The notes below the pieces were generated by a model. That model worked only from the letters and a program-made list of their open reading frames with translations, was not told where the DNA came from and did not search any database. The translations under genes were made by a program, and so were the position numbers. A stretch of 64,000 nt of DNA from Anaerobranca gottschalkii DSM 13577. Lineage in GTDB: Bacteria; Bacillota; Proteinivoracia; Proteinivoracales; Proteinivoracaceae. The stretch spans positions 19,058-83,057 of the forward strand of contig NZ_FOIF01000005.1 in NCBI RefSeq assembly GCF_900111575.1. The letters run 5' to 3'. The stretch's first letter is position 1; each line of letters opens with the position of its first letter. This document shows, piece by piece, positions 34,491 through 42,723 of this stretch.

Positions 34491-36191
34491 GAGGGAAGGT
34501 GTAATATAGATAGTCTTAAAATCTACGTAATTAACCATACCAGGTTTTGCACCTTTAGGTTTAAAAACATTTTTAATATCGGTATAGTCTACCGCCACTT
34601 TAGATGAATGTTTAGCTTTACTGAAATAGGCAGCAAAATTGGCAGCTTCTAAAAGAGTGGTTTCAGGGGCTTTAGTACCATTTTTAACAACTACATGGCT
34701 TCCGGGGAAATCTTTGGTATGTAGCCAAAGATCTCCCTTTTTTCCAATTTTTAAAGTTAACAGGTCATTTTGTTTATTATTTTTACCAACTAAAATTTTA
34801 TATCCATCGGTAGAAGTAAATTCTAAAGGTAGAGATTGTGAAGATTCTCTATCTTTTTTTGTTGATTTAACTTTTGGTTTTAGGTAATTTTCCTTAATTA
34901 GTTCTTGTTCAATTTCTTGGAGTGTACTGTTATCAGCTTCAGAAATAAAGTGAATCAATGAATCCAAGTAATCAATTTCCTTCTGCACACTTTCAATATT
35001 TTCTTTAACTATTTCAAGGCCACGTTTTCCTTTAGAATGTTTTTTGTAGTAATTTTGACAATTAGCAATAGGTGATAAGCTAGGATCTAACTTTATCCTT
35101 TCTTCTCTTGATGTATAAAAGTTAAATAGAGTAATTTCAGCCATTCCTTTTTTTATTTGGTGGAGATTAGCCATTAGCAAATCGCCAATTTCTTTGTATT
35201 TATGGAAATCTTGATATTGGTTCAATTCTTCATTAAGTAGTCCCAATTTTTTTGTTAATTTTTTTTGGTATTTATTAATAGTTTTTATTAATAAATTTTT
35301 GTTATTTTCTAGTTTTAGCTTATCTTCTTTGTAGTCATAAAAGTCACGGACTAAAGTTATATAATCAGGGTATTTTTTTATCTGATAATCCTTTGATAGA
35401 CAGTTAAGGTCTGTACAGTAAAAATCCCAAGGTTGTTCATTTTGATAATACATTATAGGTTCATAGGTTAAATTGTTTATAAAATTGTGGTAATGTTCTA
35501 TTAACTCTTTAATCTGTTGTTCTTCTAGCTCTTTAAAAAATACGTTGGAAATTTGGTGTTTATAAATAAATTCTTTTACCAGAATAGGGCTTGCTAAGGG
35601 AAAATATTTAACCATTATTTTATCTAAAGTTAGTTTTTCATCACCTAAAACATGTAACATTAAATTTTTATAATTTAAGTTTTCCCAGGTAATTTTAACT
35701 TGTTTAGGGGGGTGTTGATAAAGAATACCAACCTTTAGCTCCCTAGTTTGAGAGTTTGTAGGTTTTAAAACTCCTAAGACAATTTGTTCTTCTTGATCAT
35801 AAAAAATTACATTACTATGCTTTCCCATCAATTCAATGGATAGTACCCAAGAAGTCACATAGCCATTGGGGTGACGTCCCTGAAAGATTATATTAATAAT
35901 TCTTTCATCCTTTATCATTTCAATATCTTTAATCTTACTTCCTGATAGGTATTTCCTTAATAACATGCAAAAGGAAGAGGGAGTGCTGGGATTTTCCAGG
36001 ATTTTATTAGTAATTCTTAAATGGTGGTTATTGGCACTGCAATCTATTCTCAAATTAAGGGTTTCTCCAGGTTTTCTCAGTACTAGGGTCAATTCCAAAC
36101 TTTCTGGTTGATATATTTTATCAACTCTAGCATTTGTGAGATATTCCCTAATCTCTTTTGTATATTTATCTAAAAAAAGTATATCAAACAT
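34476..36191 (-). CDS. rqcH: Ribosome quality control protein RqcH (NFACT family)
   Basis: RqcH binds stalled 50S subunits with peptidyl-tRNA and adds alanine tails that mark the chain for degradation. The 571-residue protein has the NFACT-N domain (MFDILFLDKYTKEIREYL, RKYLSGSKI), a long central coiled coil (about 290-440), and the C-terminal NFACT-R domain with GKKGDLWLHTKDFPGSHVVVKN and ATTLLEAA-like TTLLEAANFAAYFSKA. Start ATG at 36191 follows AGGAGGAG; seven more residues upstream are possible but lack a ribosome site. Older annotations call it fibronectin-binding protein. It stands alone on the minus strand. Confidence 0.95.
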   Translation of the reverse strand: MFDILFLDKYTKEIREYLTNARVDKIYQPESLELTLVLRKPGETLNLRIDCSANNHHLRITNKILENPSTPSSFCMLLRKYLSGSKIKDIEMIKDERIINIIFQGRHPNGYVTSWVLSIELMGKHSNVIFYDQEEQIVLGVLKPTNSQTRELKVGILYQHPPKQVKITWENLNYKNLMLHVLGDEKLTLDKIMVKYFPLASPILVKEFIYKHQISNVFFKELEEQQIKELIEHYHNFINNLTYEPIMYYQNEQPWDFYCTDLNCLSKDYQIKKYPDYITLVRDFYDYKEDKLKLENNKNLLIKTINKYQKKLTKKLGLLNEELNQYQDFHKYKEIGDLLMANLHQIKKGMAEITLFNFYTSREERIKLDPSLSPIANCQNYYKKHSKGKRGLEIVKENIESVQKEIDYLDSLIHFISEADNSTLQEIEQELIKENYLKPKVKSTKKDRESSQSLPLEFTSTDGYKILVGKNNKQNDLLTLKIGKKGDLWLHTKDFPGSHVVVKNGTKAPETTLLEAANFAAYFSKAKHSSKVAVDYTDIKNVFKPKGAKPGMVNYVDFKTIYITPSLNNNL

Positions 36192-36350
36192 CAAAACTCC
36201 TCCTAATGACAAGTTTTATTAAATTTTCCTTTAAACTTTGTTTTTTATTTAGTTATAGTGTAGCTAATCTAAAGGGATTAGTCAAAAGAAAGTTATATTT
36301 CCTCAATTTTTGCATAAAAATTTGTAGAAGGAAATGTGGAGGTCAAGGAT

Positions 36351-39053
36351 ATGTATGATATTTCATTAAAAGAGTTACAATTGAAATTACAAACTGATTT
36401 TCAAAAAGGGTTATCTTCTAAAAACCATCTCCAAAGACTAAAAAAAGATGGGGAGAATTTATTAGAGAAAAATCAAGGGATATCGGGTATAAGTATTTTT
36501 GTGAGCCAATTTAAAGATCCTATGGTCTTGATTTTATTAGCTGCTACTTTAATATCACTAGTTTTAGGGGAATATTATGATGCTATAACTATTTTAGTGA
36601 TTATTTTTATTAATGCAATATTAGGTTTTGTTCAAGAATACAAAGCTGAAAAATCATTACAAGCTTTAGCTAAACTAACCTCACCGAAAGCTAAAGTATT
36701 AAGGGATGGTCGAATTATTCATGTTGATACTAAAGATTTAGTAGTTGGAGATATAGTTTTTTTAACCAGTGGTGATAAAGTTCCTGCAGATTTAAGGTTA
36801 ATTGAAACCTATTCTTTAGAGGTAGATGAAGCTGCCCTTACTGGAGAATCAGTACCAGTTCAAAAAGATAGTTCTTTATTAGTAGAAGGTAAAAATATAG
36901 CTGAAGCGGTTAATGCTTGTTTTATGGGAACATCTGTAACAAAAGGTAGGGGTACTGGGGTAGTAATTGCCACAGGGATGAACACGGCTATGGGGAAAAT
37001 AGCCAGAATGATACAAAAGGCAGAGAATGAACCTACTCCTTTACAAAAAAGATTAGCACAACTTGGCAAAGTACTAGTGTCTATCTGTTTAGTAGTTAGT
37101 GTTATGGTTGTACTTTTAGGTATTTGGCGGGGAGAAGAAATTTATAAGATGTTTTTAGCAGGGGTAAGTTTGGCAGTTGCCGCTATTCCTGAAGGTTTAC
37201 CTGCTATAGTTACTGTTTGTCTTGCTATTGGTGTTCAAAGAATGTTAAAGAGAAGAGCAATAGTAAGAAAGTTGCCAGCAGTTGAAACATTAGGATGTGC
37301 CACTGTGATTTGTAGTGATAAAACTGGAACTTTAACTCAAAATAAAATGACAGTAGAAAAAATTTTTCTAGATAACAAATATATAGATATTACTGGAAAC
37401 GGTTATAATCCCCAAGGTCAATTATTAGAAAAAAATAAAGTTGTTACTAAAGATAATAAGATGGTTCAAAAGTTAATGGAAATTGCCGTATTATGTAATA
37501 CTACAAGGCTTTTTAAAAAAAATATTGAAATTAAAGGTCTATTTAGAAGAGATAAAGAACAATGGAGTATTGATGGTGATCCCACCGAAGGTGCTTTATT
37601 GGTTATGGCTGCAAAGGTCGATTATTGGCGAGAAAAAGTATTAGAGGAATATAAAATAATAAAAGAATATCCATTTGATTCTTCAAGAAAGATGATGAGT
37701 GTTGTAGTTCAAAATTCAAAGGGATTCTATAGTTACACAAAAGGGGCGCCAGATATTATTCTAGATAGGTGTAATAGAATATTAGAAAATGGTTTAGAAA
37801 AAACTTTGAGTTGGGAATATAAAGAAAAAATAAAAAAGGTTATATCTCAATTCGCTAGTGAAGGATATAGGACCTTAGCTTTAAGTTATAATTTATATTC
37901 TAGTGATAATAATGTGGAAAAAGATATGGTTTTTGTTGGAATTTGTGCCATTTCAGATCCACCCCGTGAAGAAGTCTATTCTGCAGTAGAGAAATGTAAG
38001 CATGCAGGAATTAAAACAGTAATGATTACTGGGGATCATAAAGAAACAGCAGTGGCAATTGCGAAACAATTAAACATATTACCATCTTATGGAAGAGTAG
38101 TTACAGGAGAAGAAATGAATTCAATGTCCGATGATGAACTATTGGAAATTATTGATGATGTATATGTATTTGCTAGGGTTTTACCAGAACATAAATTAAA
38201 AATTGTAAAAGCTTTAAAGAAAAAAGGGCATGTTGTGGCAATGACAGGAGATGGAATTAACGATGGTCCAGCTATAAAAGAAGCTGATATTGGTATAGCC
38301 ATGGGAATCACAGGAACAGAGGTAACTAAAGAAGCCGCTTCCCTGATTTTAACAGATGATAATTTTGCTACCATTGTAGAAGCTGTAGAAGAGGGTAGGG
38401 GAATCTATGATAATATTCGAAAGTTCATCAGATTTTTACTATCTTGTAACATTGGAGAAATAATGACGATGTTTTTAGCTATGTTAATGGGTTTACCTCT
38501 ACCTTTGAGGCCAATCCAAATTTTATGGGTTAACCTAGTAACAGATGGACTACCAGCATTGGCATTAGGGTTAGAAAAGGGTGAAAAAGATATAATGTTA
38601 AGAAAACCAAGAAGCAAAGATGAAAGTGTATTTAGTAATGGTTTAGACTTTAAAATTTTAACCAAAGGAATAAGTATAGGATTTATAACATTAACTTTGT
38701 TTATATTAGGATATAGAAAATCCTATGGTAATTTAGATTTTGCTAGAACTATGGCTTTCTCTACATTAATAGTTGTTCAACTTTTTCATGTTTTTGAATG
38801 TAAAAGTGAAAGGAAAAGTATATTTGAAGTAAATATATTCAATAATTTGTATCTAATCTTTGCTGTTTTTTCTTCCTTTATTTTACTAATGATTGTGATA
38901 TATTTTCCTACTTTGCAAAAAGTTTTTGGAACAAAACCGCTAAACATAGAGGATTGGTTATTGATTATAGGAATAGTTATGGTTCCTTACATATTGCAAA
39001 TGATTAAATTACTCTTTAAAGCTATATTTAAACCAGTTCATAGTAATAGATAA
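36351..39053 (+). CDS. Calcium-transporting P-type ATPase (P2A)
   Basis: This 900-residue ATPase probably exports calcium. It has an N-terminal cation ATPase domain, the actuator TGES in EAALTGESVPVQ, the M4 ion site VAAIPEGLPAIV typical of SERCA/PMR1-type pumps, the phosphorylation site DKTGTLTQNKM (Asp323), the nucleotide site SYTKGAPD, the hinge MTGDGINDGPAIKEADIG, and six C-terminal helices with NLVTDGLPALALG. ATG at 36351 follows GGAGGTCAAGG; a GTG at 36336 lies in that site. It is divergent from rqcH, 159 bases apart. Confidence 0.94.
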   Translation: MYDISLKELQLKLQTDFQKGLSSKNHLQRLKKDGENLLEKNQGISGISIFVSQFKDPMVLILLAATLISLVLGEYYDAITILVIIFINAILGFVQEYKAEKSLQALAKLTSPKAKVLRDGRIIHVDTKDLVVGDIVFLTSGDKVPADLRLIETYSLEVDEAALTGESVPVQKDSSLLVEGKNIAEAVNACFMGTSVTKGRGTGVVIATGMNTAMGKIARMIQKAENEPTPLQKRLAQLGKVLVSICLVVSVMVVLLGIWRGEEIYKMFLAGVSLAVAAIPEGLPAIVTVCLAIGVQRMLKRRAIVRKLPAVETLGCATVICSDKTGTLTQNKMTVEKIFLDNKYIDITGNGYNPQGQLLEKNKVVTKDNKMVQKLMEIAVLCNTTRLFKKNIEIKGLFRRDKEQWSIDGDPTEGALLVMAAKVDYWREKVLEEYKIIKEYPFDSSRKMMSVVVQNSKGFYSYTKGAPDIILDRCNRILENGLEKTLSWEYKEKIKKVISQFASEGYRTLALSYNLYSSDNNVEKDMVFVGICAISDPPREEVYSAVEKCKHAGIKTVMITGDHKETAVAIAKQLNILPSYGRVVTGEEMNSMSDDELLEIIDDVYVFARVLPEHKLKIVKALKKKGHVVAMTGDGINDGPAIKEADIGIAMGITGTEVTKEAASLILTDDNFATIVEAVEEGRGIYDNIRKFIRFLLSCNIGEIMTMFLAMLMGLPLPLRPIQILWVNLVTDGLPALALGLEKGEKDIMLRKPRSKDESVFSNGLDFKILTKGISIGFITLTLFILGYRKSYGNLDFARTMAFSTLIVVQLFHVFECKSERKSIFEVNIFNNLYLIFAVFSSFILLMIVIYFPTLQKVFGTKPLNIEDWLLIIGIVMVPYILQMIKLLFKAIFKPVHSNR

Positions 39054-39065
39054 AAGGTGCTAATA

Positions 39066-39107
39066 AAGTCTTCCTAAAAATATTCTTAGGAAGACTTGAC
39101 TTTTTTT
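39066..39107 (+). terminator. Rho-independent terminator after the calcium ATPase gene
   Basis: AAGTCTTCCTAA pairs with TTAGGAAGACTT, followed by GAC and seven Ts. Confidence 0.88.
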
Positions 39108-39116
39108 AGAATAACC

Positions 39117-39145
39117 TTGAATTTTAAAGGATATTTAGATAAAAT
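39117..39145 (+). promoter_or_regulatory. Sigma-A-like promoter of the yicC operon
   Basis: TTGAAT, a 17-base spacer and TAAAAT lie about 24 bases before yicC, just after a terminator. This is a good match to the vegetative consensus. Confidence 0.65.
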
Positions 39146-39168
39146 TAACAACAGGAAGGTGAAGGCAA

Positions 39169-40047
39169 ATGATAAAAAGTATGACAGGTTTTTCTCGGCA
39201 ATTAGTGGAATTAGGGACCGATGTATTTTCTTTAGAAATAAAGGGTGTTAATAATCGCTATTTAGATATAGTTGTAAAAATACCTGATGACTTTTCCTTT
39301 GTTGAAGAGGAAATGAAATTACTTATTAAGTCTTATATAAAAAGGGGAAGAGTTGAGGTAAGGTTAAAGGGGAAAAATAATTTACAGCCAACAGGTCAAG
39401 AGATCAATAAAGAATTTCTCTTAAGCTTAGTGGAACAAGTAAGAAATATTTCTGAAGAGCTAAATTTGGATGCTCCTGTGAATATACAAAGTTTATTGTT
39501 AGTTGACGGAGTTATAATGGATAGAAGAGGTATAATTGAGGAAAGTTTAGTTAAAGAACAAATATTATTTGCCCTTAGAAATGCCCTAGATGAGTTTGAT
39601 ACAATGAGATTTTCAGAAGGTCAAAGATTAAAAGTAGATATAGAAGAACGTATAGGATATATTAATAATTTAATCCAAAATATTAAGGAATACTCCCTTT
39701 TAGTAGTGGAAGAATATAGAGAAAAATTATATCAAAGGGTTAATAAATTAAAAATAGAAGGACTTGAATTTGATGAAAACAGGTTGTTAGCAGAAATAGC
39801 CCTTTTTGCAGAAAGGTGTAACATTACTGAGGAGATCATTAGGTTAGAAAGTCATATGGTAGAATTTAATGAATCTCTGTATAAAAAGGAAAGTGTTGGG
39901 AGAAAATTAGATTTTCTTTTGCAAGAAATAAATCGTGAGATAAATACTATAGGTTCAAAGGCTAATAATTATCAAATTGCAAAATTGGTAGTAGAACTTA
40001 AAGGAGAAGTTGAGAAAATAAGGGAACAAATTCAAAATATAGAGTAG
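39169..40047 (+). CDS. yicC: YicC family endoribonuclease
   Basis: YicC/YloC proteins are RNases involved in small RNA turnover. The 292-residue protein begins [11 protein letters not shown] and has [35 protein letters not shown] and the C-terminal [22 protein letters not shown], all conserved. It is the first gene of the yicC-remA-gmk-rpoZ-coaBC run seen in Bacillus (yloC to yloI). Confidence 0.95.
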   Translation: MIKSMTGFSRQLVELGTDVFSLEIKGVNNRYLDIVVKIPDDFSFVEEEMKLLIKSYIKRGRVEVRLKGKNNLQPTGQEINKEFLLSLVEQVRNISEELNLDAPVNIQSLLLVDGVIMDRRGIIEESLVKEQILFALRNALDEFDTMRFSEGQRLKVDIEERIGYINNLIQNIKEYSLLVVEEYREKLYQRVNKLKIEGLEFDENRLLAEIALFAERCNITEEIIRLESHMVEFNESLYKKESVGRKLDFLLQEINREINTIGSKANNYQIAKLVVELKGEVEKIREQIQNIE

Positions 40048-40078
40048 AACTAAAATAGAAAAATTATGGAGGTTTCAA

Positions 40079-40351
40079 ATGGAGATTAAACTTATAAATA
40101 TCGGATTTGGCAATATAGTTGCTGCAAATCGAATAATAGCTATAGTAAGCCCTGAATCAGCTCCCATAAAAAGAATAATTCAAGATGCTCGAGATAAAGG
40201 TGTATTGATTGATGCTACATATGGTAGAAGAACAAGGGCAGTAATTATTACTGATAGTGAACATGTTATTCTTTCGGCAGTTCAACCAGAAACGGTAGCT
40301 CAGCGTTTACAGAGTAAAGAGAATAATCAAGCTAGTGAAATTGAAGAATAA
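40079..40351 (+). CDS. remA: RemA-like DNA-binding regulator (DUF370)
   Basis: RemA is a ring-forming DNA-binding protein that activates biofilm matrix and osmoprotection genes in Bacillus. This 90-residue homologue has [52 protein letters not shown], covering almost the entire family pattern. It lies between yicC and gmk, as in Bacillus. Whether it controls a biofilm here is unknown. Confidence 0.94.
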   Translation: MEIKLINIGFGNIVAANRIIAIVSPESAPIKRIIQDARDKGVLIDATYGRRTRAVIITDSEHVILSAVQPETVAQRLQSKENNQASEIEE

Positions 40352-40364
40352 GGGAGAGGATAAG

Positions 40365-40970
40365 ATGCAACAGGAAGGTTTATTATTAGTTATTTCCGGG
40401 CCATCTGGAGCCGGTAAAGGGACAGTATGTAAAGCTTTATTACAAGAAGTAAAAGATTTAAAATACTCCGTTTCAGTTACTACTAGAAAACCTAGGGTTG
40501 GAGAACAACATGGTGTAAACTATTTTTTTACTAGTGTTGAAGAATTTGAAGAAATGATTAAAAATGATCAACTATTAGAATGGGCTAAAGTCTATGATAA
40601 TTATTATGGAACACCTAAAGATTTCGTAATAGAAACTATTAAATCAGGTCAAGATGTAATTTTAGAAATTGACGTCAATGGTGCTAAACAAATTTTTAAA
40701 AATTTTCCCAATGGAGTTTTTATATTTCTACTACCTCCTTCAATGGAAGAACTATGCAATAGAATTTATAAAAGGGGTACAGAAACTAAAGATGTAATCC
40801 AAAAACGTTTAGCTGCAGCTCAAGGTGAAATTGAGCAAGTGGAAAACTATAACTATGTTGTTTTAAATGATGAAGTAGAAAATGCAGTAAACAAAATTAA
40901 AGCTATTATAATTGCCGAAAAATGTAAAGTAAATAGAAATAAAGTTCTAAAGGAGGAATATTTAAAATGA
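40365..40970 (+). CDS. gmk: Guanylate kinase
   Basis: Gmk phosphorylates GMP to GDP. The 201-residue protein has the P-loop SGPSGAGKGTVC, SVTTRKPRVGEQHGVNYFF, EWAKVYDNYYGTP and the lid segment FLLPPSMEELCNRIYKRGTE. ATG at 40365 follows AGGGAGAGGA; a frame beginning at 40335 would overlap remA. Its stop overlaps the start of rpoZ. Confidence 0.97.
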   Translation: MQQEGLLLVISGPSGAGKGTVCKALLQEVKDLKYSVSVTTRKPRVGEQHGVNYFFTSVEEFEEMIKNDQLLEWAKVYDNYYGTPKDFVIETIKSGQDVILEIDVNGAKQIFKNFPNGVFIFLLPPSMEELCNRIYKRGTETKDVIQKRLAAAQGEIEQVENYNYVVLNDEVENAVNKIKAIIIAEKCKVNRNKVLKEEYLK

Positions 40971-41173
40971 TCTATCCATCTATCGATGAATTACTAAAAA
41001 AAGTTGATAGTAAATATTCTTTAGTAGTAATAGCAGCTAAAAGGGCAAGGGAATTATTGGCTGATGAAAACTACTCTGAGGCTAAAAATCGTAAAAGTAT
41101 TAGTGTTGCCCTCCAGGAAATAATGGATGGTAAAATTCTGTATAAGAGGTTGAAGGAAAATAAATTCAAATAG
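40967..41173 (+). CDS. rpoZ: RNA polymerase omega subunit
   Basis: Omega helps assemble and stabilise RNA polymerase. The 68-residue protein has SIDELLKKVDSKYSLVVIAAKRARELL, the conserved core that wraps the beta-prime C terminus, and SVALQEIMDGKI. ATGA overlap with gmk. Confidence 0.95.
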   Translation: MIYPSIDELLKKVDSKYSLVVIAAKRARELLADENYSEAKNRKSISVALQEIMDGKILYKRLKENKFK

Positions 41174-41184
41174 GAGAAAAAACA

Positions 41185-42390
41185 ATGGGGAAAAAAGGTG
41201 TTGTGGTATTAGGAGTAACTGGTGGCATTGCTGCTTATAAGGCTGCTGATTTGGTTAGTAAACTAAAAAAAGCAAACTACGATGTTCATGTAATTTTAAC
41301 TGAACATGGTAGAAAGTTTGTAACAGAAACTACTTTTCAATCCCTTTCCCAAAACCCTGTCTATTTAGATATGTTTAATATTCCTCAGTGGAATACAGAA
41401 CATATTGCTCTAGCTAAAAGGGCAGATGTTTTTCTTATAGCACCTGCCACTGCTAATATTATAGGAAAAGTATGTTCTGGCATTGCCGATGATTTATTAT
41501 CAACTACTATAATGGCTACTAAAGCTCCTGTAGTATTTGCTCCTGCCATGAATACAAATATGTATGAAAATCCGATAGTTCAAAGAAATATTGCTACTTT
41601 AAAACAATTAGGTTATTTATTTATTGAACCTTCAGAAGGAAGGTTAGCTTGTGGCGATATTGGTAAAGGTAAAATGGCAGAGCCACAGGAAATTTTAGAA
41701 TATATTGAAGAACTATTGACAGTTAAGGATCAAGGGACTCCATTAAAAGGGAAAAAGGTTTTAGTAACTGCTGGGCCAACTAGAGAGCCATTGGATCCAT
41801 TTAGATTTATCACCAATTATTCTAGTGGTAAAATGGGTTATGCTATTGCCCAGGAAGCTAAAAAAATGGGTGCAGATGTTATTTTGATAAGTGGACCTAC
41901 CAATATATCTCCCCCTAAAGGAGTAAAAGTTATCTATATTGAAACAGCTAATGAGATGTTTGAAGAAGTATTAAAATATTATGGAGATATAGATATAGTA
42001 ATAAAAGCAGCAGCTGTTTCTGATTATAGACCAAAAACATATTCAGATAAAAAACTTAAAAAACAACAAGAGGTAAATATTGAACTTGTTAAAAATCCTG
42101 ATATATTATTGGAATTAGGTAAATTAAAAAAACATCAAGTTTTAGTTGGTTTTGCCGCTGAAACTAATAATTTAGAAGAATACGCCATTGAAAAACTGAA
42201 ATCTAAAAATTTGGATATGATCGTTGTTAATGAAATCGGGCAAAAGGATAGTGGTTTTGCTAATGACACTAATATAATCCAAATTATTACAAATAAAGGT
42301 GAAAAAATTTCTTACCCTAAACTAGAAAAAAGGGAATGTGCGATAAATATTTTAAAAAAAACCATAGAATTTTTAGAAACAAGCTCATAA
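41185..42390 (+). CDS. coaBC: Bifunctional phosphopantothenoylcysteine decarboxylase/synthetase CoaBC
   Basis: CoaBC performs two steps of coenzyme A synthesis. The 401-residue protein has an N-terminal flavodoxin-like decarboxylase (GVTGGIAAYKAADLV, the His of NTEHIALAKRAD, PAMNTNMYENP, and the catalytic Cys in RLACGDIGKGKM) and a C-terminal synthetase (VTAGPTREPLDPFRFITNYSSGKMGYAIA, KNPDILLELG, VGFAAET). Together with coaD at the window end it shows two of the CoA genes. Confidence 0.97.
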   Translation: MGKKGVVVLGVTGGIAAYKAADLVSKLKKANYDVHVILTEHGRKFVTETTFQSLSQNPVYLDMFNIPQWNTEHIALAKRADVFLIAPATANIIGKVCSGIADDLLSTTIMATKAPVVFAPAMNTNMYENPIVQRNIATLKQLGYLFIEPSEGRLACGDIGKGKMAEPQEILEYIEELLTVKDQGTPLKGKKVLVTAGPTREPLDPFRFITNYSSGKMGYAIAQEAKKMGADVILISGPTNISPPKGVKVIYIETANEMFEEVLKYYGDIDIVIKAAAVSDYRPKTYSDKKLKKQQEVNIELVKNPDILLELGKLKKHQVLVGFAAETNNLEEYAIEKLKSKNLDMIVVNEIGQKDSGFANDTNIIQIITNKGEKISYPKLEKRECAINILKKTIEFLETSS

Positions 42391-42406
42391 TAGCTTGTTT
42401 TTTTTA
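42378..42406 (+). terminator. Rho-independent terminator after coaBC
   Basis: AACAAGCT pairs with AGCTTGTT around a 6-base loop that includes the stop codon, followed by Ts. Confidence 0.85.
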
Positions 42407-42498
42407 GAAAAGTTTATTTTTTCACTTAAAACAATTTTCGGAAATTTTATGATATAATAAATTAAAGTATCAGTGAAAAATAATAAAGGAGGATAAAT

Positions 42499-42594
42499 AT
42501 GGGTGGGCAAATAGGGAAAAATGTTATTTTACGTCTGTTAATTGTTATAGGTGTATTAGTGTTAATGGTAAATTTAGTTAAGTATTTGGTATAA
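42499..42594 (+). CDS. 31-residue membrane peptide
   Basis: A 31-codon frame follows AAAGGAGG by seven bases. The product begins MGGQIGKNVILRLL and is one hydrophobic helix ending NLVKYLV. It sits between two terminators, with TATAAT at 42453-42458 as a possible -10 box, so it appears to be an independent mini-gene. No family is recognised. The strong ribosome site, the helix and the isolated unit argue for a true small protein. Confidence 0.55.
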   Translation: MGGQIGKNVILRLLIVIGVLVLMVNLVKYLV

Positions 42595-42604
42595 TTATTT
42601 TTAA

Positions 42605-42635
42605 GCCACTATTATAAAAGATAGTGGCATTTTTT
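42605..42635 (+). terminator. Rho-independent terminator after the 31-residue peptide gene
   Basis: GCCACTAT pairs with ATAGTGGC around an 8-base loop, followed by ATTTTTTATTT. Confidence 0.88.
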
Positions 42636-42664
42636 ATTTAACAGTAAATTTTTTATAAACTCTT

Positions 42665-42693
42665 TTAAAAAATAAGGGTGAATATGGTATAAT
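42665..42693 (+). promoter_or_regulatory. Sigma-A-like promoter of the priA operon
   Basis: TTAAAA, a 17-base spacer and TATAAT with an extended TGG before the -10 box lie about 30 bases upstream of priA. Confidence 0.6.
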
Positions 42694-42723
42694 TATCTAA
42701 TAGAATGAAATGGAGTGAAGGAC

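Noticed and set aside
36158-36358. 66-codon plus-strand frame between rqcH and the calcium ATPase gene
   Set aside because: It overlaps the rqcH start and ribosome site, lacks its own ribosome site, and its sequence is not protein-like.
38087-38665. Minus-strand open frames inside the calcium ATPase gene
   Set aside because: Shadow frames opposite conserved ATPase motifs; no ribosome sites.
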